From the NCBI GenBank assembly GCA_016865865.1, contig VGOC01000030.1:1-32891 (forward strand): DNA of 32,891 bases, written 5' to 3'. The stretch comes from Chloroflexota bacterium. Its GTDB lineage: Bacteria > Chloroflexota > Anaerolineae > Anaerolineales > UBA11858. A program made the position numbers and the translations under genes. Under the pieces are notes generated by a model that saw only the letters and a list, made by a program, of their open reading frames with translations, was not told where the DNA came from and did not search any database. Shown here in pieces: positions 24,237 to 31,598 of the stretch. Within the stretch, counting starts at the first letter, position 1. Every line of letters starts with the position of its first letter.

Positions 24237-24481
24237 TGCGCCCTCATCTCTCTAATGGCTTTAATAGCGGCCTCTCCTTCTTCTTCTGTCCACGCCCCCC
24301 AGCTTTCTCTGAGAATGGCTAGCCGCCGCGCCTTTTCCTCCTCTGAAAAATTTGCTGGAACCAGCTTCGGTTTGTCAGGGCGGAGTTCTACTTTATCGCC
24401 TTTTCGCAATCCGATGGCCTCGAGTTTTTCCTTTTCGATGGTTAAATCTTTACCGTCATACGTGAGTTCAATGCCGTTCAT
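24212..24481 (-). CDS. AbrB-like antitoxin of a VapBC module
   Basis: An 89-residue protein. The first half, ELTYDGKDLTIEKEKLEAIG and LRKGDKVELRPDKPKL, is a swapped-hairpin AbrB/SpoVT-like DNA-binding domain. The second half (FSEEEKARRLAILRESWGAW) is the charged helical tail that binds the toxin. A perfect AAAGGAGG stands 5-6 bases before the ATG at 24481. The start of panE lies only 33 bases away on the other strand, so the antitoxin, which normally represses its own promoter, may also affect panE (inference). Confidence 0.78.
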   Translation of the reverse strand: MNGIELTYDGKDLTIEKEKLEAIGLRKGDKVELRPDKPKLVPANFSEEEKARRLAILRESWGAWTEEEGEAAIKAIREMRAQWQPRNLS

Positions 24482-24514
24482 GTCGGCCTCCTTTGGGGAT
24501 GATTGGATTGTATC

Positions 24515-25441
24515 ATGAATGAAAGTGTTTTGATCGTTGGCACAGGGGCGTTGGCTAATCTCTTCGCGGCGCGCTTGTCGGCCAGTGGGGTTTCGGTCAC
24601 GATGCTAGGCGCATGGCGTGAGGGGTTGGCTGCATTGCAGGAAAACGGCGTCCGGATGGCCGATGAGCGGGGAAGAGAAAGCGTCTATCCTGTCAGGGCT
24701 ACCCATGATCCCCAGGATTGTGTTGGGGCTTCTCTGGCGTTCGTCCTGGTCAAGGCCTGGCAGACCGGGCGGGCCGCGGCTCAACTGACTCAATGCCTCG
24801 CTCCCGAAGGGATCGCGCTGAGTTTGCAAAATGGTTTGGGCAACCAGGAGATTTTGGCGGGGCACCTCGGCGGCGAGCGCGTGGGGCTGGGAGTCACCAC
24901 TACCGGGGCAACCCTGCTCGGGCCAGGACGCGTGCGTTCCGGCGGGGAGGGCGCCATATCTTTGGGATCACATCCCCGCCTCGAGCCTGTCATCAAGCTG
25001 TTAGATCAGGCCAGTTTTACAGTCGAAATCACAACCGATCTGGACGCGCTCATCTGGGGCAAGTTAGTCATCAATGCGGCGATCAACCCGCTGACGGCCT
25101 TATTGCGTGTGTCTAATGGGGAGTTGTTGATTCGTCCTTCGGCGCGCGAAATCATGAAACGAACTTCATGCGAGGTCTTCGATGTGGCTTCAGCTCAAGG
25201 GATACGGCTGCCCTTCGACGAACCGGCCTCCGCCGCCGAAGATGTCGCCCGCCGCACGGCTGCCAATCGCTCATCCATGTTACAGGATGTCAGCCGCGGC
25301 GCGCCCACGGAGATAGATGCTATTTGTGGGGCGGTTGTCGTATGCGGGGAGCAGTATAATGTCAATACGCCGGTCAACCGCAGTTTATGGCTGTTGGTGA
25401 AGGCGATGACGGAAGGTAGACAAAACTATGAAAACCGTTAA
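24515..25441 (+). CDS. panE: 2-dehydropantoate 2-reductase (ketopantoate reductase)
   Basis: Reduces ketopantoate to pantoate with NADPH. The N-terminus VLIVGTGALANLFAARLSAS is a Rossmann nucleotide-binding loop. The family segments ALSLQNGLGNQE, GVTTTGATLLGPG, LIWGKLVINAAINPLTALL (catalytic Lys within) and TEIDAICGAVV are all present. I use the ATG at 24515 (308 aa); an in-frame TTG at 24503 is possible. The end overlaps panC by 14 bases. It is separated from panB by the antiparallel VapBC-like module. Confidence 0.9.
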   Translation: MNESVLIVGTGALANLFAARLSASGVSVTMLGAWREGLAALQENGVRMADERGRESVYPVRATHDPQDCVGASLAFVLVKAWQTGRAAAQLTQCLAPEGIALSLQNGLGNQEILAGHLGGERVGLGVTTTGATLLGPGRVRSGGEGAISLGSHPRLEPVIKLLDQASFTVEITTDLDALIWGKLVINAAINPLTALLRVSNGELLIRPSAREIMKRTSCEVFDVASAQGIRLPFDEPASAAEDVARRTAANRSSMLQDVSRGAPTEIDAICGAVVVCGEQYNVNTPVNRSLWLLVKAMTEGRQNYENR

Positions 25442-26291
25442 CACCATCTCGGAACTGCGCGCTGCGCGTGCTGAACTCCCTGAGCCGGTGGGGATTGTGC
25501 CCACGATGGGATTTTTGCATGAAGGCCATCTTTCTCTCGCCAGGCGCGCCCGCCATGAATGCGCCTCGGTGGTGGCGACGATTTTCGTCAACCCCACCCA
25601 ATTTGCGCCTGAAGAAGACCTGGATGCTTACCCGCGCGATCTGGATCGCGATCTGGCCTTGTTGGAAGGCGCGGGCGTAGACCTGGTGTGGACGCCGACG
25701 CCTGATGTGATGTACCCGCCGAACTTCCAGACCTGGGTCATTGTGGAGGATTTGACGCGAGTTCTCGAAGGCGCCAGCCGCCCGACGCATTTCCGCGGCG
25801 TCGCCACCGTGGTCGCCATGCTCTTCAACGGCGTGCAGCCGCAGAGAGCTTATTTTGGACAGAAGGATGCGCAGCAGGCGGTGGTCGTTCAGCGCATGGT
25901 GCAAGACTTGAACTACCCCATCGAGGTCGTCGTCTGTCCGATTGTGCGCGAAGCCGACGGCCTGGCCATGTCCAGCCGTAACACTTATTTGAACCCTGAT
26001 CAACGCCAGGCTGCCACGGTGCTCTCGCGCTCGCTGAAGGCCGCCAAACTCGCCTTCCACGCCGGGGAGCGCGACGCCGATGCCCTGCGCGCCATCGTCG
26101 CTGAAGTCGTCGCCTCCGAACCGCTGGCCCAGTTGGAATATATCTCCTGCGCCCACCCCGAGACGCTGCAAGAACTGGATGGCTCTATCGAGAACGGCTT
26201 ACTCTCCATGGCAGTGCGAGTGGGGAGGACAAGGTTGATTGACAATCTCGTTATCACGGGGGATTCCGGGACGAGAAATGTAAAAACGTGA
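25428..26291 (+). CDS. panC: pantothenate synthetase (pantoate-beta-alanine ligase)
   Basis: Joins pantoate and beta-alanine with ATP to give pantothenate. Motifs: IVPTMGFLHEGHLSLARRAR with the HxGH nucleotide-binding site, VVATIFVNPTQFAPEEDLDA, AYFGQKDAQQAVVVQRMVQD, and GLAMSSRNTYLN, the KMSKS-like loop. The 287-residue length is normal. It overlaps the end of panE and is 7 bases before coaX, so panE-panC-coaX form a tight operon. Confidence 0.95.
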   Translation: MKTVNTISELRAARAELPEPVGIVPTMGFLHEGHLSLARRARHECASVVATIFVNPTQFAPEEDLDAYPRDLDRDLALLEGAGVDLVWTPTPDVMYPPNFQTWVIVEDLTRVLEGASRPTHFRGVATVVAMLFNGVQPQRAYFGQKDAQQAVVVQRMVQDLNYPIEVVVCPIVREADGLAMSSRNTYLNPDQRQAATVLSRSLKAAKLAFHAGERDADALRAIVAEVVASEPLAQLEYISCAHPETLQELDGSIENGLLSMAVRVGRTRLIDNLVITGDSGTRNVKT

Positions 26292-26298
26292 GACGCTT

Positions 26299-27063
26299 AT
26301 GTTACTTACAATCGACGTCGGCAATACGAATATCACTTTAGGCCTCTACGACGGGGAAACCCTCGGCCCGCGCTGGAGGCTGGCTACCAACCATGAGCGT
26401 ATGCCCGATGAATACGGCTTTCAGATTGTCGGCCTGATCGAGCATGGCTGCTGTTCGCCGGATCAGATTACGGGGGTCTGCATGGCCTCGGTTGTGCCGC
26501 CATTGACCACGAAGATCGCTCAGGCCTGTCGGGATTACATAGGCCATGATCCCCTGGTCATTGATGCTGGGGTCAGAACTGGTGTTCGCATCCTGTACGA
26601 GAATCCCCGTTCTGTAGGCGCTGACCGCATCGTTGACGCGGCCGCAGTGCAGAAGCTGTACGGCGGCCCGGCCTGCGTGGTTGATTTCGGCACCGGGACA
26701 ACCTTCGACGCCATTTCCGTCGAGGGGGATTACCTGGGCGGCGCGATTGCCCCGGGGATCAGCATTGCCGCGGAGGCGCTCTTCAGCCGGGCGGCAAAGC
26801 TGCCGCGCGTCGACCTGGATCGTCCTCCATCGGTAATAGGCCGCAATACCACCCACGCCATGCAGTCGGGTTTGCTTTTTGGATATGTCGGGCTGGTCGA
26901 GGGCATGGTGGCGCGGTTCAGGAAGGAACTGGGCTCGCAGATGAAGACCATCGCCACCGGCGGTCTGGCGGAGATCATCGCCCGCGAGACCGACGTGATC
27001 GAGATCCTTGCCCCCTGGCTGACTCTCGACGGACTGCGTATTGTGTGGGAGTTGAATCAGTAG
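26299..27063 (+). CDS. coaX: type III pantothenate kinase
   Basis: Phosphorylates pantothenate, the first step from the vitamin to coenzyme A. The 254-residue product begins LLTIDVGNTNITLGLYDGE, the ASKHA phosphate-1 motif with catalytic Asp. It continues with GADRIVDAAAV, VVDFGTGTTFDAISVEGDYL (phosphate-2) and GGAIAPGISIAAEALFSRAA. These identify type III rather than the type I CoaA kinase. It directly follows panC, so pantothenate synthesis and use are coupled. Confidence 0.95.
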   Translation: MLLTIDVGNTNITLGLYDGETLGPRWRLATNHERMPDEYGFQIVGLIEHGCCSPDQITGVCMASVVPPLTTKIAQACRDYIGHDPLVIDAGVRTGVRILYENPRSVGADRIVDAAAVQKLYGGPACVVDFGTGTTFDAISVEGDYLGGAIAPGISIAAEALFSRAAKLPRVDLDRPPSVIGRNTTHAMQSGLLFGYVGLVEGMVARFRKELGSQMKTIATGGLAEIIARETDVIEILAPWLTLDGLRIVWELNQ

Positions 27064-27091
27064 GCAGTGGACAGTACTGGAGTCATAGTTT

Positions 27092-27544
27092 ATGAAATCA
27101 CCCCTTTTGCCTCCGCGCATTCCTGGATCGCCGACGATTGGCGAGAAAGCGTCATTCTCCCGCACGCTCACTGAGGGAGATGTGTCCCTGTTTATCGGCG
27201 CGACCTGGGATGTCAATCCTTATCACACTGACGAAACCTATGCGGCACAGACTCCCTTCGAAAGGCGCATCGTGCCTGGGCTGCTTACTGCCAGCCTGCT
27301 GACTCACCTGGGCGGGCTGTGGGCCTTCCTGGCTACGCAGATGAAGTTCGAATTCCTGGGCCCTGTCTATATTGGCGATACGATCACCGCTGAAGCCGAG
27401 GTCATCGAAGCTGATGAGATGCACGGCTGGGTGCGCCTGGGTTGTCGTTGCATCAACCAAACGGGCGTCGAAGTCTTGCGCGCTGATGTGACGGGATTCC
27501 CCGGCCGGTTTTCGGACCGCCGACCGCCGACCACTGACCACTGA
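27092..27544 (+). CDS. MaoC-like dehydratase domain protein, second copy
   Basis: A 150-residue hot-dog protein. The hydratase motif is WDVNPYHTDETYA, with Asp and His in the expected spacing. It is followed by FERRIVPGLLTASLLTHLGG and LGPVYIGDTITAEAEVIEAD. Substrate unknown. GGAG lies about 10 bases before the ATG at 27092. The last residues (GRFSDRRPPTTDH) are encoded by low-complexity CCGACCACTGACCACTGA sequence, so the natural C-terminus was probably extended by a repeat. It follows coaX by 28 bases, and is distantly similar to 13462-13932. Confidence 0.82.
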   Translation: MKSPLLPPRIPGSPTIGEKASFSRTLTEGDVSLFIGATWDVNPYHTDETYAAQTPFERRIVPGLLTASLLTHLGGLWAFLATQMKFEFLGPVYIGDTITAEAEVIEADEMHGWVRLGCRCINQTGVEVLRADVTGFPGRFSDRRPPTTDH

Positions 27545-27547
27545 TTC

Positions 27548-28333
27548 ATGTTCTCCTACATTTCGAAATTCCTGCCCCTCTTTGTCTATCCCCTCGGATT
27601 GGTCTGGATGCTGCTCGTTGTGGCATTGGTGCTGCGCAAGCGACCGGTCTGGCAAAAGACTGCTCTGATCTGTGCAATTGCGCTGATCTGGGTGGGCGGT
27701 AATTCCTGGGTCGCCGATTCTCTGGAGCGTAACCTGGAATGGCAATATCTGCCGCCGGAGAGATTCCCTGATGCGGATGTGATCGTAGTGCTGTCGGGGG
27801 GCACAGACGCGCCCTTATATCCGCGCAGCACCGTCGAAGTCAATGGCTCGGGTGATCGGGTGATCTATGGGGCGTATTTATATCATCAGAGAGTCGCCTC
27901 CCACCTTCTGGTTTCGGGAGGCAGCGTCCCCTATGTTGGGGAGAGCATCCCCGAATCTGAGCAGATGGCTGAGTTGTTGCTTATGCTGGGAGTCCCGGAG
28001 AGCGCTATATGGCATGAATCCGAATCTCGCAACACCTATGAGAATGCCCTCTACAGTTACAAATTCCTGGGTGAGAAAGGCATCCATCGAATTGTGTTGG
28101 TCACTTCGGCGTTTCACATGCCCCGGTCGGTGATGCTCTTCGAACAGCAGGGCTTCGAAGTCATCCCCGCGCCGACAGATTATCACATTACCCAGGAGAG
28201 CTGGGGACGTCTCAGGGAGCCGGATTTTCTCACACAGCTCTATAATTTCTTCCCCACCGTCTCGAATTTGAACAGCACAACAAATTCTCTCAAAGAATAT
28301 CTTGGGCTGCTGGTCTACCGGATAAGAGGCTAA
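27548..28333 (+). CDS. DUF218/YdcF-like membrane protein
   Basis: The 261-residue product has two N-terminal membrane helices (FLPLFVYPLGLVWMLLVVAL and TALICAIALIWVGGNSWVA) and a DUF218 domain: ADVIVVLSGG, then LLVSGGSVPYVG, the signature ESRNTYENALYSY at about 158-170, and VLVTSAFHMPRSVMLFEQQG. Members such as SanA, ElyC and YdcF are linked to envelope barrier or undecaprenyl-phosphate metabolism; the precise role here is not shown. Its stop is two bases from the convergent lutBC stop. Confidence 0.87.
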   Translation: MFSYISKFLPLFVYPLGLVWMLLVVALVLRKRPVWQKTALICAIALIWVGGNSWVADSLERNLEWQYLPPERFPDADVIVVLSGGTDAPLYPRSTVEVNGSGDRVIYGAYLYHQRVASHLLVSGGSVPYVGESIPESEQMAELLLMLGVPESAIWHESESRNTYENALYSYKFLGEKGIHRIVLVTSAFHMPRSVMLFEQQGFEVIPAPTDYHITQESWGRLREPDFLTQLYNFFPTVSNLNSTTNSLKEYLGLLVYRIRG

Positions 28334-28335
28334 TA

Positions 28336-30450
28336 TTACAGCGCGCTCCTCGATATACAATAAACGTGCACTTCCCCCGGCCCATGGACGCCGATGGTCA
28401 GAGTCATCTCGATGTCGGCGGTGCGCGACGGCCCGCTGATCAGCGCTACCGAAGGCGCTTCTCTAATCTCCCGCAATTTCAAGACCTGCGGGAGATTTTC
28501 GTATATGTCCTGTTCATGCAAAACGGCAATGTGGATTTCTGGCAATAAAGAGATGGACTGTGGACGCCCTGGCCCCGAGGTTTGGACAAGCGTCCCAGTC
28601 TCGGCGACCGCGGCCAAAGCCCCGGTCAACCCGGCCTGGATTTCGGGGTGGGGCGTGTGCTCGATGCGGATGCCTCGCTCCCGAAGCGAATCCAATAACC
28701 CTGCTGGCAGGTGCTCCTGCTCCCAGGCCATGATTTCCGAGAGGCTGCGCTCTTTCAGCAAAGAGAAGATTTCCTCCGCCAGAGAGTCAGTTGTGCAACG
28801 GGTGAAGACGCCGCCAAGCGATATTAGCTCAGTCTCGAATTTGGAGGTTGGGGACGTGCCCTGAGCCGAGTCGAAGGGTTGGACATTGGATATTGGGTTT
28901 TGCTGATGCGGTGTCGAAGAAGCAGCCCTCTTTTCCTCTAAAAATCTCTCCGCGCTCTCTGCATCTCTGCGGTGAATCATCAACCGTTCGCGAAAGGGGT
29001 GGATTGCCGGGCGCGGGAAATCCTTCGAGTAGCCCCATCCTGTGAAAGCAGGTAATTTCATGTAGGCAGCGCGCGGGGATAGGATTCTGCTGAACGCGGC
29101 AGCCAGCCTCTGAGCGAGTCTGAAACGCCACCTTTTCGATGCGGCCCATGTAAAAAGGTGCAATCCCCAACGAACGCTGAACGGCAATCCCACTCCCTCT
29201 GTCCCCCTTCCTCCGTCTCCCGTCCTCACGCGTAACAGCATTCTCGGCAGATCAATATCCACAGGACAGGCCTCCTTGCAGGCGCCGCACAACGTCGAGG
29301 CCTGCGCCAGATGACCAAACTCAGCCTGGCCGAAAAGGCCGGGCGACACCACCGAACCGATTGGGCCGGGATAGGGCGCGCCCTGGCCGTGGCGCCCGAC
29401 GTAGGCGTGCCCGCCAAGCTCGCGGAAAACAGGGCAGGCATTCAGGCAGGCCCCGCAGCGGATGCACATCAGGGCGCCGTCGAGCGGGGTGCGGCGGAGC
29501 GCGGAGCGACCATTGTCTACGATGACCAGATGCCGCTCATGCGCCCCGTCGGTTTCGCCTTCCGGGCGCGGCCTGTGGATGAGCTGAGTATAGACTGAAA
29601 TCTTCTGACCGGTCGCCGAGCGGGGCAACAGGGCCAGCATCAAGGCCAGATCGTCCAGCGTAGGCGCCAGACGTTCCATGCCCATCAGGGCGATATGTAC
29701 CGGCGGCAGGGTCGCCACCATGCGGCCATTGCCCTCGTTGGTGACGATGCATAGCGAGCCGGTTTCAGCCACTCCGAAATTGACGCCCGAGAGGCCGATG
29801 TCGGCATTCAGGAAGGTCTGGCGCAGGGCGGCGCGGGCGGCATCGGTCAGGGTGGGGATATCTTCGGTCAGGGGAATGCCCAGCTTTTCGTGGAAGGTCT
29901 CTCCGACTTCATTGCGGCGCAGATGAACGGCGGGGGTGATGATATGCGAGGGCGGTTCGCCGCGTAATTGCACGATATACTCGCCCAGGTCGGTTTCGAC
30001 AGCCTGGATCCCGGCGGCTTCCAGGGCTTTGTTAAGGCCGATCTCCTCGCTGACCATGGTTTTGGATTTTGCAATTAATGGGGACGCGGATGAACGCGGA
30101 TGGACGCGGATATTCTTATTTAGACCTTCGCGCCCTTTGCGTCTTCGCGGTGAATTCAAAGCGATGTTGATGACGATTTGGCGCGCCTGGGCCGCATCTG
30201 CCGCCCGGTGGACGATGATGCCGTTCTCTTCGACTTTGGAGATGAATTTCTCCAGGTAAAGATCGAGATTCTGAATGGTTTCAGCGCGCACGGCATGGGC
30301 GCGCTGGCGCATGATCTCCAGGGGTTCGGGCAGGGAGGCGTAGGCGGTTAGCCGCGCCTGAATGCGTTTCTCGGCGTTAGCGTCCAGGGCAGCTTGAAGC
30401 GCCGGGTTAGCAATGGAATTACGGATGTGGGTATGGAAAGAATCATTCAT
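28336..30450 (-). CDS. LutB-LutC fusion: lactate-utilisation iron-sulfur/LUD protein with two repeat insertions
   Basis: Part of the LutABC complex that oxidises L-lactate to pyruvate. The 704-residue product has a LutB-like N-terminal LUD region (KSKTMVSEEIGLNKALEAAG, IITPAVHLRRNEVGETFHEK, then NVALxETGS-like NFGVAETGSLCIVTNEGNGR). Two ferredoxin clusters follow: CIRCGACLNACP at about 330 and CGACKEACP at about 390. The C-terminal LutC-type LUD domain is about 580-704 (AETGTLVQTSGPGRPQSISL and IGVHGPGEVHVYC). Two stretches, about residues 98-123 and 491-540, look like translated dispersed repeats. It overlaps the endonuclease gene by 8 bases; lutA lies beyond the inserted restriction cassette. 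Confidence 0.88.
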   Translation of the reverse strand: MNDSFHTHIRNSIANPALQAALDANAEKRIQARLTAYASLPEPLEIMRQRAHAVRAETIQNLDLYLEKFISKVEENGIIVHRAADAAQARQIVINIALNSPRRRKGREGLNKNIRVHPRSSASPLIAKSKTMVSEEIGLNKALEAAGIQAVETDLGEYIVQLRGEPPSHIITPAVHLRRNEVGETFHEKLGIPLTEDIPTLTDAARAALRQTFLNADIGLSGVNFGVAETGSLCIVTNEGNGRMVATLPPVHIALMGMERLAPTLDDLALMLALLPRSATGQKISVYTQLIHRPRPEGETDGAHERHLVIVDNGRSALRRTPLDGALMCIRCGACLNACPVFRELGGHAYVGRHGQGAPYPGPIGSVVSPGLFGQAEFGHLAQASTLCGACKEACPVDIDLPRMLLRVRTGDGGRGTEGVGLPFSVRWGLHLFTWAASKRWRFRLAQRLAAAFSRILSPRAAYMKLPAFTGWGYSKDFPRPAIHPFRERLMIHRRDAESAERFLEEKRAASSTPHQQNPISNVQPFDSAQGTSPTSKFETELISLGGVFTRCTTDSLAEEIFSLLKERSLSEIMAWEQEHLPAGLLDSLRERGIRIEHTPHPEIQAGLTGALAAVAETGTLVQTSGPGRPQSISLLPEIHIAVLHEQDIYENLPQVLKLREIREAPSVALISGPSRTADIEMTLTIGVHGPGEVHVYCISRSAL
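28832..28981 (-). repeat. repeat-derived in-frame insertion in lutBC (second site)
   Basis: On the minus strand it reads HRRDAESAERFLEEKRAASS, and after a short stretch VQPFDSAQGTSPTSKFE. The DNA (ACCGCAGAGATGCAGAGAGC, and CCCTTCGACTCGGCTCAGGG) has the look of dispersed non-coding repeats. It lies between the Fe-S region and the LutC part. Confidence 0.6.
30080..30158 (-). repeat. repeat-derived in-frame insertion in lutBC (first site)
   Basis: On the plus strand it holds three GGACGCGGATG-type units at 30082-30111, then CTTCGCGCCCTTTGCGTC and TTCGCGGTGAA. On the minus strand it encodes SPRRRKGREGLNKNIRVHPR plus a few residues, placed directly before IAKSKTMVSEEIGLN, where LutB-type proteins normally have only a short linker. 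Confidence 0.68.
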
Positions 30451-31252
30451 CGAGGTTTTTAGTAGCTTCCCATTGATGGGGAAAATATGCTTTCACTCGG
30501 GAGAGGACGCCATTGGGCATATCATGGGGAAGGGTTTCAAGCCGAAATGGCCTGGATGTCCAGAGAGCATTTTCAACACGTGGGTAATATTTCAACTGTC
30601 CGCCTGATTCGCCATACCACTCGAACACCTTCCCGTTTCGATCTTCGCCGCGTAAGTGGTTGCTCAAGGTACCATCTTTCAGAATAGGAAAGTGCCAGTG
30701 TAAGTATTTTGGATTTGGGAGTTTGTGGGGATACTGGAATAACTGGTAGTATCCCTCTTTATTCCATAACAAGATCAAGTAAAAACTCTCATCTAAATCA
30801 ATATCAATCCCCATTTTTAACGATGCGTCTTCATGCCATTTGTTGACTAATGTAATGATCGCTTCACCCACGGTATTGGGATCTTGTTTGTATGATTGCT
30901 CATTTAATTTATGATTGTCTTTCAATTCAGCCCAGAATTGCTTGGCTGCATTTGACAATTCTAGGGGAACTTCCTCCTGGGTGGTTTTCGGGTACTTAAG
31001 CTCACGCCGCATTTTGCAAGCAATTCCGAAGAGATTTCCCTGCTCTCTATGTTTTGGAACTAGCACATCAAAGATGGCTTTGCTCTCTTGTGCTGTGCCT
31101 CTAAATATAAGGGCAACGGTGCGCTCGAAATTTCTCCATCCCGGTAAGGTTGTTCCATCTGATTGTGCTAATTGTCCAGTTCCGTCCTGATAAGAACTCA
31201 AAATCAAGCGGAGTTTTTCTATTTGTTGCGGAGTTGGTGTTCTGATAGGCAT
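30443..31252 (-). CDS. probable Type II restriction endonuclease
   Basis: A 269-residue protein with no close family that I recognise. Its place next to a controller-type regulator and a divergent adenine methyltransferase argues for a restriction enzyme. A possible PD-(D/E)xK core is FERTVALIF (Glu43), AIFDVLVP (Asp62) and FGIACKMRRE (Lys80). In this core the usual acidic residue before x-Lys is Ala78. Glu93/Glu94, 13-14 residues after the Lys, could replace it, as in the Cfr10I/NgoMIV type. GAGGTGA precedes the ATG at 31252. The gene is AT-richer than the rest of the window. Its stop overlaps the lutBC start. Confidence 0.66.
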   Translation of the reverse strand: MPIRTPTPQQIEKLRLILSSYQDGTGQLAQSDGTTLPGWRNFERTVALIFRGTAQESKAIFDVLVPKHREQGNLFGIACKMRRELKYPKTTQEEVPLELSNAAKQFWAELKDNHKLNEQSYKQDPNTVGEAIITLVNKWHEDASLKMGIDIDLDESFYLILLWNKEGYYQLFQYPHKLPNPKYLHWHFPILKDGTLSNHLRGEDRNGKVFEWYGESGGQLKYYPRVENALWTSRPFRLETLPHDMPNGVLSRVKAYFPHQWEATKNLDE

Positions 31253-31271
31253 TGGTCACCTCTGGATAGCT

Positions 31272-31496
31272 TTATTCTTTGAACCTGATTTCCAGATTGT
31301 CTCTCAGGAGACAATCTGTGCTCACGCCGAATAAATCTGATACTTTCATGACAAGTTCCACAGTAGGCTTTTTCTTACTTGATTCGATCTGGCTGATATG
31401 ACTGTGGGCTACATATCCAAGTTCTGTAGCTAGTTCTTTGAGAGTCATGTTTTTTTGTTTCCTCAGTGCGTGTAACTTTTCGCCGAATCTTTTCAT
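31272..31496 (-). CDS. XRE-family controller (C) protein of the restriction-modification system
   Basis: A 74-residue helix-turn-helix protein: FGEKLHALRKQKNMTLKELA, GYVAHSHISQIESSKKKPTV and KVSDLFGVSTDCLLR. Size and sequence type match small C proteins that time expression of the endonuclease. AGGAAA stands about 7 bases before the ATG at 31496; an in-frame start at 31541 would lie inside the promoter region and is less likely. The endonuclease gene follows after 19 bases, so both probably form one transcript. Perfect palindromes in the divergent promoter are its likely binding sites. Confidence 0.85.
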   Translation of the reverse strand: MKRFGEKLHALRKQKNMTLKELATELGYVAHSHISQIESSKKKPTVELVMKVSDLFGVSTDCLLRDNLEIRFKE

Positions 31497-31534
31497 ATTC
31501 GTTTCCTGTTGTGGGTTAAAATGTATCAAACCGC

Positions 31535-31563
31535 TTGACAAATCAAGATTTGTATATTAGAAT
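31535..31563 (+). promoter_or_regulatory. promoter of the adenine methyltransferase gene
   Basis: TTGACA (31535-31540), a 17-base spacer, and TAGAAT (31558-31563): a near-consensus sigma-70 promoter reading toward the GTG at 31599. Confidence 0.75.
31538..31553. promoter_or_regulatory. inverted repeat overlapping the -35 element
   Basis: ACAAATC-AA-GATTTGT is a perfect 7-base-arm palindrome that overlaps the -35 of the methyltransferase promoter. It may be a second regulator site or part of the opposite promoter. Confidence 0.5.
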
Positions 31564-31584
31564 GTCTCTATTAGAGACATTCTA
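31558..31584. promoter_or_regulatory. operator palindrome over the -10 and start of the methyltransferase promoter
   Basis: TAGAATGTCTCT-ATT-AGAGACATTCTA is a perfect palindrome with 12-base arms. It covers the -10 and the expected transcription start, which suits repression of the methyltransferase by the XRE protein. Confidence 0.72.
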
Positions 31585-31598
31585 TAGCGAGGTGTGCA

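Noticed and set aside
25374..26171. Long minus-strand frame opposite panC
   Set aside because: No family similarity, and panC motifs on the plus strand are complete.
26338..27216. Long minus-strand frame opposite coaX
   Set aside because: coaX motifs on the plus strand are unambiguous; the antisense frame shows no domain.
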